A stretch of 35,074 nucleotides of DNA from Desulfocapsa sp. (GCA_013792135.1 VMSP01000102.1:1-35074), one strand, 5' to 3'; shown: positions 16,929 to 26,969, numbered from the stretch's first letter. The notes: generated from the letters alone by a model not told the origin. A program made the numbers and translations.

Positions 16929-17149
16929 CCTTGTCACAAGATTGCGGGCAACGATCTTTTTACCTTTTTCATCTCTCCCTCTCCCTTGCATCTCGCATGA
17001 CTGTGATTAAAATTCTCAACTGTGCAACTGACGCATTTTTTTAATTCATTATTTTCGTGTCTTTCATCTATTTTTGTGGGTATCTAAAACATGAACATGG
17101 TAAGTTGAAGACAGAGTATAATGCAAGAAATAATATGGTTCGATATCAA

Positions 17150-17764
17150 ATGAATAAAGGATTACTCATAGTATTTGAAGGGATCGACGGCACCGGGAAA
17201 TCAACCCAGATGTCATTGTTGGCAAGTTCCCTGAAGAAAAATGGACTTGCCGTTATTGAGACCAGAGAACCCACAAACGGACAATTCGGTCAACAGATCA
17301 GAGCCCTTTACGCCAACAGAAATGGCATCTCCCGGGAAGAGGAATTGGAGCTCTTTATCGCTGACCGACAAGAGCATGTCCACGATCTACTCATACCCGG
17401 GCTGCAGGAAGGAAAGATTATCCTCTGTGACCGCTATTTTCTCTCCACAGCTGCCTATCAGGGAGCTGTCGGCTTTTCTCCAGCGGAGATCATTGAAAGA
17501 AACAGTTTTGCTCCCTCTCCTGATTTGGCCCTGCTCTTCTGCGCCCCTCCAAAACTCGGTATTGAACGGATTACAACAGGACGTGGAGACTCACTTAATG
17601 ACTTTGAGCAGGAGGCGAGCCTGCAAAAAGTAGCCGCCATTTTTGACAATCTGGAACTCCCTTATATTCAGCGTATTGACGCCTCTGGTTCCATTGATGC
17701 CGTCCATCAGGCCGTGCTGCAGGCCGTCACCCCCTTGTTGCGCAACATGATTCAGAATGCGTAA
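17150..17764 (+). CDS. tmk: Thymidylate kinase
   Basis: dTMP kinase of dTTP synthesis. The P-loop is FEGIDGTGKST right after the start, followed by TREPT, the CDRYFLSTAAYQG segment (DRY), and a LID region with ITTGRGDSLNDFE. I choose ATG 17150 because the family has only a few residues before the glycine-rich loop; ATG 17135 adds five residues, and the start at 17057 adds an unlikely extension. No strong ribosome binding site is seen. It overlaps the next gene by 8 bases. Confidence 0.93.
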   Translation: MNKGLLIVFEGIDGTGKSTQMSLLASSLKKNGLAVIETREPTNGQFGQQIRALYANRNGISREEELELFIADRQEHVHDLLIPGLQEGKIILCDRYFLSTAAYQGAVGFSPAEIIERNSFAPSPDLALLFCAPPKLGIERITTGRGDSLNDFEQEASLQKVAAIFDNLELPYIQRIDASGSIDAVHQAVLQAVTPLLRNMIQNA

Positions 17765-19535
17765 AATGACATCCTTCATCAGCCGCTATGCGCTCTGCCT
17801 TCTGTGTGTTCTCAGTCTGCAGACAGCACTGACCAGTTGTGCCGGTAAGGAACTGCCGCCCCCTGCTCCTGATTCAATCGCTCCTGCACCCGCAATCACT
17901 CCTGCACCTGCGCCACCACAATCACAGGATGCTGCAGGTGAAAGTACAGATCTTGCCTGTTCCTATTTTTATTTTCTCTGGGGAAGCCACGCTGAGAGTA
18001 ACAATAAATACAGTGAGGCTCAAGAGGCCTATGAAAAAGCTCTCATCTGTGACCCTGATGCTGAATATATCCTCAAAAAGCTTCCTGTACTCCTTATCAA
18101 AATGGGGAAACAACAGGCAGCGGCACAATGGCTAAGGGAGGCCACCAAAAAGAACCCAGACGATATTGACAGCCAACTGCTTCTGGCACGTCTGGATATT
18201 AATTCCGGCGACATGAATGAAGCTATCCTGATTTACGAAAAAATCCTTGAGCTTGCCCCTGACAACAGTACCGTACGACTTCGTCTTGGCTACCTCTATA
18301 GCCAACAGGGTCGTTATAAAGAGGGAGAGAAAACCATCAAGCTTCTTCTGATCAAAGATCCGAACTCGTACTTTGCCCTCCTCTATCTTGCTCGTCTTGC
18401 TATTCAATCAGCTGATTATGACACCGCTGCTACCCTCTATGAAAAAATTCTGCCCTTAAACTGGTCTCCAGAGTTGGTCTATGAAATGGCCGAATTTTAT
18501 GGCATGCGTGAGCAATATAAACGGGTCGAACAATTGTATGCATCTATTCTGGCGAAAGAACCAGGGAATGAGCAGGCAGCCCTTGGCCGCGTCCATGCCC
18601 TTCTTCTCATCGACCAGGAGCAGAAGGCCTTGGAAGAACTTACCAGAATTCGCGCCCTGAGCAGTAAACCCACCGATATTGATCTTATCTCCAGCCGGAT
18701 ACTCATTCGCATGCAGAATTTTGACAAGGCTAATGTCCTGCTGGAAAAAATCCTGGCCAGAGAAGAGTCCTCTGCAGCCCGATACATGCTGGCAGTAATT
18801 CGGTATGAACAAAACAAGCAAGAGGCAGCGCTGGCACATCTCAGAAAAATAAGCCACGACGACAAGGAATTTGAAAATAGTATTGCCCTGCAGACCAAGA
18901 TACTGAGTGAGCTGAAAAGAGCGCCTGAAGCGATCGCCCTTCTCAAAAAGTTAATTGAGAGCGCAAACCGCCGCCAGCCCCTCTACTACAGTCTTCTGGC
19001 TGGTGTCCATGTAAATCAGAACCAGCTTGCCAGCGGCCATGAAATCCTGAAAAAGGGAATCGAACGATACCCGGACAATGTCCAACTCTTTTTTGAGTAC
19101 GGACTTCTACTGGAGCAGGAAGGAAAACAGAACGAGGCCATATCCAGCATGGAAAAAGTGATTGAGCTACAATCTGACCATGTGGAAGCCTTAAATTATC
19201 TTGGATACACCTGGGCCGACAACAATGTCCATCTTAAAAAGGCATTGGAGTACATAAAAAAAGCCATTGCCCTCAAACCAGACAATGGCTATATCCTTGA
19301 CAGTCTTGGTTGGGTCTATTTTCACATGGGAGATCTGGAAAAGGCCAGAATAGAATTAGAACATGCCATAGCCCTAGAACCCGACGACCCCTATATCCAG
19401 GAACATCTTGGCGATATCTACCAGGCGTCCGGTCAAAAGAAGAAGGCGCTGACTGCTTATCGTAGAGCCAAAGAACTGTTCAAAGAACTGCAGATGAAAG
19501 AGAAAATACAGCAAAAAATCGATGAAATTAAATAA
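17757..19535 (+). CDS. TPR-repeat lipoprotein
   Basis: A 592-residue protein with a lipoprotein signal (hydrophobic helix then LTSCAG, C28), a Pro/Ala-rich stretch to about residue 60, then tetratricopeptide repeats to the C-terminus (for example AQEAYEKALICDPD, AILIYEKILELAPD, ALEYIKKAIALKPD, ARIELEHAIALEPD). The last repeats, with LNYLGYTWADNNVHL and LDSLGWVYFHMGDL, match a TPR lipoprotein type often found beside lolB in proteobacteria. Likely periplasmic, anchored to the outer or inner membrane, acting as a scaffold; the partner is not known. It overlaps tmk by 8 bases and the following LolB-like gene by 14 bases, so the three form an operon. Confidence 0.88.
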   Translation: MRKMTSFISRYALCLLCVLSLQTALTSCAGKELPPPAPDSIAPAPAITPAPAPPQSQDAAGESTDLACSYFYFLWGSHAESNNKYSEAQEAYEKALICDPDAEYILKKLPVLLIKMGKQQAAAQWLREATKKNPDDIDSQLLLARLDINSGDMNEAILIYEKILELAPDNSTVRLRLGYLYSQQGRYKEGEKTIKLLLIKDPNSYFALLYLARLAIQSADYDTAATLYEKILPLNWSPELVYEMAEFYGMREQYKRVEQLYASILAKEPGNEQAALGRVHALLLIDQEQKALEELTRIRALSSKPTDIDLISSRILIRMQNFDKANVLLEKILAREESSAARYMLAVIRYEQNKQEAALAHLRKISHDDKEFENSIALQTKILSELKRAPEAIALLKKLIESANRRQPLYYSLLAGVHVNQNQLASGHEILKKGIERYPDNVQLFFEYGLLLEQEGKQNEAISSMEKVIELQSDHVEALNYLGYTWADNNVHLKKALEYIKKAIALKPDNGYILDSLGWVYFHMGDLEKARIELEHAIALEPDDPYIQEHLGDIYQASGQKKKALTAYRRAKELFKELQMKEKIQQKIDEIK

Positions 19536-20358
19536 GGTGCTTAGAGCTCAGGTGCGCCAAACCCTTTTCAGACTCATTCTGACCTTACTGGTCCTGCTCA
19601 TACAAAGCTGTGCCGGAAAACCCTGGACCAGCCCGGTGGCTGACAGCGAGACCGGGCTCATCACCCAGACTTTTGAAGAAATGCAAGAGCGGGATGCCTC
19701 CTGTTTCTCTTGTCTGGACGCGAAGACAATGCTTTCCTGGGACACCCCTGGAGAAGATCGATCTATTGTGGGCTTTCTCCAGTTGATGCTCCCGGCATCA
19801 GTAAAATTCGTGATACTGAATCCTCTGGGCCAACCTCTTTACGCCCTGGTCAATAACGGCCAGGATTTTCAGTCTATCAATACAAGCTTGAAGCAGCACA
19901 TCATCGGCAAAATCGGCTCGTTGGCCACGCAAAACAAGATCCCGAAGTCTCTGCTCTCTGAGAACTGGGGTTATTGGCTGACAGGAAGACTCCATGAGCA
20001 GGGAGCAACGATTGAGGCCATCCACCAAGATGGATCAGGGCGAGGTGTGTGGATTACGATGCGCTATCAGGACGAGGCGTCCCTGAATAAAAGCCACCTC
20101 TTGATTCAACCGGCCACAAGGCAACTACTGACCCGTATTCTTGTTGATCGTGACGGAGAAACCATTGCCACCATCTCCTACGATCGCCGGAATGAACAGA
20201 ATAACTGTGCGCCGGTCAGCAGGATCAACATCAGCGACTTGCCATACGGCTCACAGCTCAGCATCGATTTCACAGAGATCTTTACCGATCGCTCTTTTTC
20301 TGCGGCTAATTTCAGGCTGAAGGTACCAGCAGACTATGAGACTCAGGAGCTTCCTTAG
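19522..20358 (+). CDS. LolB-like outer-membrane lipoprotein
   Basis: A 278-residue lipoprotein with signal helix and lipobox IQSCAG (C30). The body has weak likeness to the LolB/DUF4292 fold: KFVILNPLGQPLYALVNNGQDFQSI resembles the 'P.G......NG' strands of LolB, and a middle YWLTGRLHEQ segment is followed by repeated beta strands (LLTRILVDRDGETIATISYD). LolB receives lipoproteins from LolA and inserts them in the outer membrane. The TPR-then-LolB gene pairing supports the call, but sequence evidence is modest. Start ATG 19522 overlaps the TPR gene. Four cysteines, one pair in CFSCLD, are unusual. Confidence 0.6.
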   Translation: MKLNKVLRAQVRQTLFRLILTLLVLLIQSCAGKPWTSPVADSETGLITQTFEEMQERDASCFSCLDAKTMLSWDTPGEDRSIVGFLQLMLPASVKFVILNPLGQPLYALVNNGQDFQSINTSLKQHIIGKIGSLATQNKIPKSLLSENWGYWLTGRLHEQGATIEAIHQDGSGRGVWITMRYQDEASLNKSHLLIQPATRQLLTRILVDRDGETIATISYDRRNEQNNCAPVSRINISDLPYGSQLSIDFTEIFTDRSFSAANFRLKVPADYETQELP

Positions 20359-20400
20359 ACAGTTGGGAATTCGAGCTATTCTTTCTCCACTACTCCTTTA

Positions 20401-21123
20401 TCACCTGCCATTCAATATCGACTCAACTGTTTTTTCACCAACCTTCCGCGTGAAGATTGCAGCCAGAAGCGGGGCAATTTCCCCCATCTCATCTTCAAGC
20501 AATAAAAAGCTTGGCAAAGGTTTTGCTTTGACCAACTGGACCCGGGACTGATCCACAAAAGAAGCGGGAAGCAACGTTGCATATTTCCTGTTTTCCGGAA
20601 GGTCACACAGGGTTGCGAGGACATCAAGCATGTTGCCCCAGTACTCTCCCTGCCCCAGATGTTCAATAATCTGCATAACGGCGGTGGATGCTGAGAGGTA
20701 GTATTCCGGCAGAAGGGCTGACATCCCGGCAACGCACGTCTGTTCGGAAGCAAAACAACGACAGGAAAATGGCCGCGCCTCATAAATCAAGCAACAACCA
20801 TCCTCCAGAAAAGGGCAGGGTGACATATTCCCATACTGTTCCGACTGCACATCCTCACCCTGCAGACAGGCGCCGGCAAAATCATTGGTGGTCATCCGGG
20901 GACGGCAGGTGGTCCCTTTTTTCTGCAGCCCCTCGGCAAGCCACAATTCACGCCCATTTTCCCGAATCAGGCGATGAATAACCTCCCCTTCAATAGCCGT
21001 AACGGTCACATTCTGGGTACAGCAGACCGCACAGTTTTTTTTACAGGCAAAGGTTAACCCGGGCGACCACTCGGCAAAGGCATCATAAATGCCATGCAGG
21101 ATTTCTTCTTTCAACGGTAACAT
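20401..21123 (-). CDS. YkgJ-type cysteine-cluster protein
   Basis: A 240-residue protein of the YkgJ (zinc/iron-chelating) family. The cysteine clusters are FACKKNCAVCC (C27, C31, C34, C35) and a later PCPFLEDGCCLIYEARPFSCRCF segment, as in the CxxxCC ... C.F...CxxY..RP..CR pattern. Additional cysteines (for example in TCRPR and ACLQG) are present. A GAGGT site stands before the ATG. Family function is unclear, with metal binding or redox suggested. The gene is convergent with the LolB-like gene, and 64 bases separate it from the AMIN gene on the same strand. Confidence 0.82.
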   Translation of the reverse strand: MLPLKEEILHGIYDAFAEWSPGLTFACKKNCAVCCTQNVTVTAIEGEVIHRLIRENGRELWLAEGLQKKGTTCRPRMTTNDFAGACLQGEDVQSEQYGNMSPCPFLEDGCCLIYEARPFSCRCFASEQTCVAGMSALLPEYYLSASTAVMQIIEHLGQGEYWGNMLDVLATLCDLPENRKYATLLPASFVDQSRVQLVKAKPLPSFLLLEDEMGEIAPLLAAIFTRKVGEKTVESILNGR

Positions 21124-21187
21124 ATTACCTCAACAGCCAGCCCTGTAACAACCCGTTCAGGGTCAAACGGAACATATCCAAAGATCC

Positions 21188-22183
21188 TTATGGTTTTTCA
21201 CTGTTTCCGGCATCTGCACCGTCAGAGGAATTTACAAAAAGGACATATAAATTCTCCTCTTTGAAAAATACCTGTTGCAGGTCATAATGTCGATTCGGCA
21301 CTAACTCTAGAACCACTCTAATCTTGTGAGAATTCACATTCCTCTCCACCCTAACCTGCTTAACAAATTTACCTGTTGAAGGTATGACCTCCGGCACATT
21401 CTCCCCAAGGATTGCATCCATAAAATCGCAGACGATACTAGGCATTCCCTCTTCAATACCAAAGATCACAGGGGGATGAAAGTTACTCAATTTAAACACT
21501 ATCTTTTCCCCTTTATCAGGGGTTTGCTCATAGGAAATAGTATGGATCAAAAGTTGTGACGACGCAGAAAGCGATGGTTTTTTTTCAGAACCAACGGGAG
21601 GTGCAACAAGTGGCGGCGTATTTTTTCTCTCTTCCTCCTGCGGAAATGCGGTTGCCTCCTTTTTCACCTTCCCGAGAGAAGGGGTAACTTTTTCAGAAAC
21701 AAGGTCATTTTTTTTCGTCTTCCCGACTGGCTGTTCGCGTTGTTGCTTAGTCTCCTTCTGCCCGGCATGAAAAATCGTAATAATCAAGCTGTTATCTTTT
21801 TCCCGAAAATCCTGGGAAAAGTCATAGTCACCTGCAGGAACGAGATCAATAACAACCCTGGTCTTGAGCTGGGGGTCAGTATGCATCCCGGTCCTGATTG
21901 CCGAGACCAGATTCCCCTTAACCTTCATCACTCCCTTGACTGATGTGGAATGACGGGTATCATAAAAATCAAAAACAACTTTTGGAGACTCTCCTTGAAT
22001 GGCGAATATTTTGGGGATATATGGGCCATTGAGTTTAAAGGTGATGGTTTCCCGACTACTGCTTTCCCGGTCAAAGGAAATATTTTCAAGCAGGGCGCCA
22101 CTCTCTTCAGCACAACTCTGAACAACAGGCAAGGCAAGAAAAACGATAACAGCCAGTATAAGAAGATGGATAGCTTGACGCAT
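21188..22183 (-). CDS. Secreted or lipid-anchored protein with two AMIN domains
   Basis: A protein with a signal (HLLILAVIVFLALPVVQSC, possible lipobox VQSC), then two AMIN-type domains. The first has ISFDRESSSRETITFKLNG, FDFYDTR and VRT.MH..PQLKTRVVIDL-like strands; the second has ISYEQTPDKGEKIVFKLSN, VCDFMDA and KIRVVLELVP. A Lys/Glu/Pro-rich linker separates them. AMIN domains localise cell-wall amidases and secretins to the peptidoglycan or septum; no catalytic domain follows here, so it may be a pilus or wall-binding accessory. I choose ATG 22183, which gives a clean signal peptide; ATG 22195 is close, and ATG 22288 has the best ribosome site (AAGGG) but gives an odd basic N-terminus. 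Confidence 0.72.
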   Translation of the reverse strand: MRQAIHLLILAVIVFLALPVVQSCAEESGALLENISFDRESSSRETITFKLNGPYIPKIFAIQGESPKVVFDFYDTRHSTSVKGVMKVKGNLVSAIRTGMHTDPQLKTRVVIDLVPAGDYDFSQDFREKDNSLIITIFHAGQKETKQQREQPVGKTKKNDLVSEKVTPSLGKVKKEATAFPQEEERKNTPPLVAPPVGSEKKPSLSASSQLLIHTISYEQTPDKGEKIVFKLSNFHPPVIFGIEEGMPSIVCDFMDAILGENVPEVIPSTGKFVKQVRVERNVNSHKIRVVLELVPNRHYDLQQVFFKEENLYVLFVNSSDGADAGNSEKP

Positions 22184-22481
22184 ATCATGACCCATGGGAA
22201 GCCTGGCTGGAAGAGGCCGGCAACTTCTCTGCCTGCTCAAGGAAACCGGCAGAAATAACAAATTTATGATACGACCTTTAATTTTCATAATGCAACCCTT
22301 ATTCAAGATAACATACTATTTTTATTCGAACAAATACATCTTTAACTTGAATACATTATCCGCCCTTGTAAAGTCAACTTATTTCCAGTAAATCTGCAGA
22401 TGAAATATAAATACGAGAGACAGACACCGGACCGACCGTCCCTTTCAATGATACCATAAACAATTTCCTGAAGACTCCCCC

Positions 22482-25067
22482 ATGCAAGCTAAAATAGCTC
22501 GAAACAAACTTCTTCCTTTTGTCACCAAACCAGGGCGTTACCTGGGACATGAACATAATGCAATCATTAAGGACTGGGACCAGACCCTGGTTCACTGCGC
22601 CCTCATCTTCCCTGATCTCTATGAAGTTGGCATGTCCCATCAGGGCCTGCAGATCCTCTACCACATTCTCAACGGCCAGGAAAGGGTACTGGCGGAGCGG
22701 AGTTATTGTCCGGACCGGGACATGGAGAAATTATTGCAGGAGAGACAAACTCCTCTCGCATCGCTGGAATCAGACCACGCCCTGGCAGACTTTGATATCA
22801 TTGGCATCACCCTGCCCTATGAACTGTGCTACAGTAATATTATTACCATCCTCAATCTTGCCGGAATTCCTCTGTGGTCCAAAGACCGGGATGAATCATC
22901 TCCCCTTATCCTTGGCGGCGGCTCCTGCTCCATGAACCCGGAACCGGTTGCCGATTTCTTCGATGCTATCCTGCTCGGCGACGGCGAAGAAGCGCTGGTG
23001 GAGATCACCACCATGGTAGGCCAGGCCAAAGAGAACAACCTCTCAAGAGCAGAACTGCTATCTCGGCTGGCCACCATCCAGGGGCTCTATATCCCCTCTT
23101 TTTTCCAACCTCAATATACTGACCAGGGAACTATTCGCGAGATCTTGACCCTGCAAAGTGACATTCCCCATGTTCAGCGCAGAATTTTATCCGACCTTTC
23201 CTACACCGAACACCTGAAACGACCACTGGTGCCCAATGCCAAGATCGTCCATGACCGTCTGGGAGTGGAGATCGCTAGAGGATGCACCAGGGGCTGTCGC
23301 TTCTGTCAGGCTGGAATCATTTACAGACCGGTCAGGGAGCGCAGCCCGGAACAGGTCATGGACATTGCTCGCTCGGCACTGAGTGACAGCGGATTTGACG
23401 AGTTGGCGCTTCTCTCCCTGTCCACCGGCGATTATTCCTGTATTGAACCGCTCCTGACACAACTGATGGACAATTTTGCAGCTGACTATGTCTCGGTCTC
23501 CATGCCCTCCATGCGCGTGGGCACCCTGACCGAATCGGTTATGGATCAGATCAAACGGGTACGCAAAACCGGATTTACCCTGGCGCCCGAGGCAGGTAGC
23601 GAACGCTTGCGCCGCTTCATCAACAAGGGCATCACCGAGGAAGATCTGCTGACTACCTGCCGGGACGCCTTCCGTCTGGGCTGGAAAATCATGAAGTTCT
23701 ACTTTATGATCGGCCTGCCTACTGAGACGGAAGAAGACATCGACGCCATTGCAGAACTGGCAAAAAAGGCCAAACAGGAGGGCGATAAAGACGGACGCGG
23801 ACGCCGCCAGATCAATGTCAGCGTTGGCACCTTTGTGCCCAAACCCCACACCCCATTCCAGTGGGCGCAACAGATCAGTATTGATGAAAGCCGGGAAAAG
23901 ATCAGACGCATCAAAGGAGCCCTGCCCCGCAGCGGCATCAACCTGAAATGGCATGACCCTGAGCAGAGTTTTCTGGAAGGAGTTTTCTCCAGGGGTGATC
24001 GCAGACTGGCCAAACTCCTTGAGACGGCCTGGAAGGATGGGGCACGCCTCGATGGCTGGTCTGAACACTTTCATTTGAGCATCTGGCGGGCAGCCGGCGA
24101 AAAGTGCGGCCTGCCCCTTGACACCTTCCTGCGCCCGCGTGACCCGAACGAGGTTCTCCCCTGGCAGCATCTGCACAGCGGCATCGAGACCACCTTTCTG
24201 CAAGAAGAACTGGCAAAGGCCCACAGCGAGACCTATACTCCGGACTGCCGCTATAATGGCTGCCAGCAGTGCGGACTCTGTGATTTTAAAAAGATCAGGC
24301 CCATTGTCCATGGCAGAAAGGCGGGAGACAGTGACGAGAAACAAGCTATCCCTCCAACAATAACGCCCGCAAGTCAAACCGTTAGTCATACAGTATCAGC
24401 AACTGAGGAGAATCATTTCAAGTACAATGTCATCTACTCACGCACAGGCGACATCTGTTTTCTCGGCCATCTGGAGTTCTTGCAACTGGTCTTCCGGGCT
24501 CTGCGGAGGGCGGGAATCACCACCCATTTTTCTCAAGGATTCAACCCCTCACCCAAGATCTCTTTTGGACTGGCCCTGCCGGTTGGCACTGAAAGTCTGG
24601 CCGAATACTTTATCATGGATCTTCCAACCCCACTCAAATCACCTGAGGACACTGTATTACAGCTCAACAGACAACTCCCGCCAGAACTGACGGTGCAGTC
24701 CGTAACCCTGCACTCGGGCAAGGTTCCCCAGAGCCTGCAAAGCAGCTATACCATCACCTGTCCGCGACCCTTATCACCAGAAGAACTTTCCCGCATAGAT
24801 GACTTCATGGGCAGAACGGAATTCCCCATCACCCGCAGTCGTAAAGGGAAGAAGTCAGAGTTTGACATCCGTCCTCTGGTGGTGGCCATCACCTCGGAAA
24901 CAGCAGATACCCTCAGGCTGGAGCTTCTTTACACCAGCAGCCTGCCTGGCGTTAAACCCGTTGAGATCCTGACCCAGATTCTGAAAATGGACGCGGTAAG
25001 CGCCGCCACCAGCAAGGTGCTCAAAACCTCCTGGCACAGCATCGCAGAGGATAAAAAAGCAACATGA
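22482..25067 (+). CDS. Radical SAM protein with B12-binding-like N-terminus fused to DUF2344
   Basis: An 861-residue fusion. The N-terminal part (about 1-230) resembles the B12-binding-like domain (FPDLYEVGMSHQGLQILY, LILGGGSCSMNPEP, LLGDGEE). The radical SAM core begins near 265 with ARGCTRGCRFCQAG (C268, C272, C275, binding the [4Fe-4S] cluster) and a LAPEAGSERLR segment. The C-terminal DUF2344 (TIGR03936) region starts near 646 with FKYNVIYSRTGDICFLGHLE and GFNPSPKISFGLALPVG. Families TIGR03960 plus TIGR03936 are usually adjacent to ribosome and RNase G/E genes; the reaction is not established. The final TGA overlaps the ATG of the next gene. Confidence 0.88.
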   Translation: MQAKIARNKLLPFVTKPGRYLGHEHNAIIKDWDQTLVHCALIFPDLYEVGMSHQGLQILYHILNGQERVLAERSYCPDRDMEKLLQERQTPLASLESDHALADFDIIGITLPYELCYSNIITILNLAGIPLWSKDRDESSPLILGGGSCSMNPEPVADFFDAILLGDGEEALVEITTMVGQAKENNLSRAELLSRLATIQGLYIPSFFQPQYTDQGTIREILTLQSDIPHVQRRILSDLSYTEHLKRPLVPNAKIVHDRLGVEIARGCTRGCRFCQAGIIYRPVRERSPEQVMDIARSALSDSGFDELALLSLSTGDYSCIEPLLTQLMDNFAADYVSVSMPSMRVGTLTESVMDQIKRVRKTGFTLAPEAGSERLRRFINKGITEEDLLTTCRDAFRLGWKIMKFYFMIGLPTETEEDIDAIAELAKKAKQEGDKDGRGRRQINVSVGTFVPKPHTPFQWAQQISIDESREKIRRIKGALPRSGINLKWHDPEQSFLEGVFSRGDRRLAKLLETAWKDGARLDGWSEHFHLSIWRAAGEKCGLPLDTFLRPRDPNEVLPWQHLHSGIETTFLQEELAKAHSETYTPDCRYNGCQQCGLCDFKKIRPIVHGRKAGDSDEKQAIPPTITPASQTVSHTVSATEENHFKYNVIYSRTGDICFLGHLEFLQLVFRALRRAGITTHFSQGFNPSPKISFGLALPVGTESLAEYFIMDLPTPLKSPEDTVLQLNRQLPPELTVQSVTLHSGKVPQSLQSSYTITCPRPLSPEELSRIDDFMGRTEFPITRSRKGKKSEFDIRPLVVAITSETADTLRLELLYTSSLPGVKPVEILTQILKMDAVSAATSKVLKTSWHSIAEDKKAT

Positions 25068-26050
25068 TCAAAGGCCGAATCATGAGTCACATCATCCTGA
25101 TTCTTATGGTCATCACCTTCTGGCCGGGGCCAGTGCAGAGTGCCGCAGCCCCCCCTTTGCCAATCCTAATTCAGCAGACCAGGTTCATCGCCTATACCCC
25201 CCGCAGCTTTTCCATTGGTGGCGGCAAGATACGTGCTGCCACTGCGGCCGGCATCAGAGAGGATCTCACCCTGCTGCGACCTTTCTTTAACGGTGTGATC
25301 ACCTACTCCACAACCAGCGGCCTGGATGCCGTTCCCCGGATTGCCCATGAGCTTGGTTTTCGGGCGGTCATCCTGGGCATCTGGGACCCCTCATCCGAGA
25401 CCGAGATCGACAACGTCATCCATGCCGCCCAAAAACACCCTGCCCTGATTGTTGCGATTATTGTCGGCAACGAAGGGCTGTACACCCGACGATACCTACC
25501 GCAGGACGTCGACAAGGCCATGCAGCGGATCAAGAAAGAGTGCCCAGAGATGGCAGTCACCACCTCCGAGCCTTTTTTCCTTTATTTTGAAAAAGAGTAC
25601 ACCAATTTTTTCAACAGCCACGATCTCTTAATGCCAAATATTCATCCGGTCTTTGAGAAATGGTTTACCGCAAGCAACCCAACCCAGGGTGTTGACATGG
25701 TCATTGAGATGGCTGAAAAATTTAAAACGACCTACAACACTAAGCCGCTGCTGATCAAGGAGACAGGCATGCCTGGTACTCCTCAAATTGGCCACAATGA
25801 CAAGGGTTTTTCCATGGAAAGACAGAGGCTCTTCTGGTCAGATATTCTCAAAAGGTTTCCCTTCTCCCCCAACCAGTCCCTGGCCTGTTTTGAGGCCTTT
25901 GACGCCCCCTGGAAACCAGCGGAAATGGCTGCAACCCTTCCAGGCGATCACTCCAGTGAGGCATTCTGGGGATTCTTCACCAAAGACGGCAAGGCCAAGC
26001 AGGTACTTGATGCCCTGCCCAGACTTCCGGGCTCCCCTCAAGATTTATAA
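25064..26050 (+). CDS. Secreted GH17-like glycoside hydrolase
   Basis: A 328-residue exported protein with a signal peptide (MSHIILILMVITFWPGPVQS, following a short lead; M7 at 25082 is a possible start). The TIM-barrel has FIAYTPRSFSIGGG, the acid/base segment AIIVGNEGLYTR (E137) and the nucleophile-like segment LIKETGMPG (E233), both as in GH17 beta-1,3-glucanases. A late FEAFDAPWK segment is also GH17-like. Its substrate may be a beta-1,3 or related glucan, but bacterial members are poorly studied. ATGA overlaps the radical SAM gene, so the two are translationally coupled. Confidence 0.75.
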   Translation: MIKGRIMSHIILILMVITFWPGPVQSAAAPPLPILIQQTRFIAYTPRSFSIGGGKIRAATAAGIREDLTLLRPFFNGVITYSTTSGLDAVPRIAHELGFRAVILGIWDPSSETEIDNVIHAAQKHPALIVAIIVGNEGLYTRRYLPQDVDKAMQRIKKECPEMAVTTSEPFFLYFEKEYTNFFNSHDLLMPNIHPVFEKWFTASNPTQGVDMVIEMAEKFKTTYNTKPLLIKETGMPGTPQIGHNDKGFSMERQRLFWSDILKRFPFSPNQSLACFEAFDAPWKPAEMAATLPGDHSSEAFWGFFTKDGKAKQVLDALPRLPGSPQDL

Positions 26051-26170
26051 AAAGCGCTTTTTTATCTATGAACAGAAAGGACTTTACATCTAGCAGACTC
26101 TGAGAATAGAGACAATTACGCGACACTCTTCGTTGTGGCTTGAAAGGTTCACCACAAAGGGAGCATGAGA

Positions 26171-26941
26171 TTATTTTTTGCGGGCAATAAAACAAGTGCT
26201 GACATAGGTCACAGGAACGCCTTCAGGAGTACCAAAACGGGATAGATACTCCCGCTCAAAACGCCTGAGTCCGGCTCTCGTCCAACAATAGTCACGCACC
26301 CCGCCCACGCCGGTGGCCCGCAGATGATGCAGGACATCCCTGGGGATGGGCAACAACAGCCTGTTCTGTTCGGTTTCCATCTGTTCCAGAATAAAATTCC
26401 TCTCCAGCAAGCCGGCAATCTCTTCAGGACTCCGGTAGTCAAGGCCCACTCCGGTCAGTTCCCTAAACTCCGCCAGAGTGCCGGGGCCAAAGATGGAAAA
26501 GGCAAGGAAGCCATCCTCCCGCAGTGCCTGGGCCAGACGATGGAGAAAGCCAGGCAGATCCGCCAGCCACTGGAAGGTGGCGCTGGAAATGGCCAGAGTG
26601 AGCCTGTCCGGGAGCGGGATGGTTTCGATATCACCAAAAAACGGCAGGAGGTGCGGTATCCTCTCTTCTGGAATCCTGACCCTGACTGATGCGGCAAAAT
26701 CAGGGACCAGATCATTGAGAAAAAGGGAATTAACCCGGTGCTGCCGGCAGAGCATCTCAGTCAGCATCCCCGTACAGCAACCGATCTCCAGAACCTGTTC
26801 ATAGCTGATGGCAGGGACCTGCCCGGCAAGTTTCAGCAACCGACCGCTGACCTGCCTTTGCACCGTGGCATGGAGGTCATAGGTTGTTATGGCCTGCCGG
26901 AAGCAGTGGGCTATCCTCTCCTTATTCAGAGTCATGACCAT
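26171..26941 (-). CDS. bioC: Malonyl-ACP O-methyltransferase BioC
   Basis: A 256-residue SAM methyltransferase that methylates malonyl-ACP to start pimelate synthesis by fatty-acid enzymes. BioC features are the N-terminal KERIAHCFRQAITTYDLHATVQ segment, the SAM motif VLEIGCCTGMLTEML (51-65), LTLAISSATFQWLADLPGF and a FSIFGPGTLAEFREL segment. It is last in the minus-strand biotin run, 28 bases after bioG. Starts at 26941 and 26935 are both ATG and both plausible. It ends in KK just before the convergent GH17 gene. Confidence 0.93.
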   Translation of the reverse strand: MVMTLNKERIAHCFRQAITTYDLHATVQRQVSGRLLKLAGQVPAISYEQVLEIGCCTGMLTEMLCRQHRVNSLFLNDLVPDFAASVRVRIPEERIPHLLPFFGDIETIPLPDRLTLAISSATFQWLADLPGFLHRLAQALREDGFLAFSIFGPGTLAEFRELTGVGLDYRSPEEIAGLLERNFILEQMETEQNRLLLPIPRDVLHHLRATGVGGVRDYCWTRAGLRRFEREYLSRFGTPEGVPVTYVSTCFIARKK

Positions 26942-26969
26942 GGATTATCTGCTATTCCCTTCGTTTTGC

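Noticed and set aside
22184-22306. Extended N-terminus of the AMIN protein from the TTG at 22306
   Set aside because: It places the signal helix after about 40 basic residues; a later ATG gives a normal signal, although the ATG at 22288 has a good ribosome site.
26044-26066. AAAAAGCGCTTTTTT after the GH17-like gene as a terminator
   Set aside because: The palindrome has no room for a loop, so a stable hairpin cannot form in the normal way.
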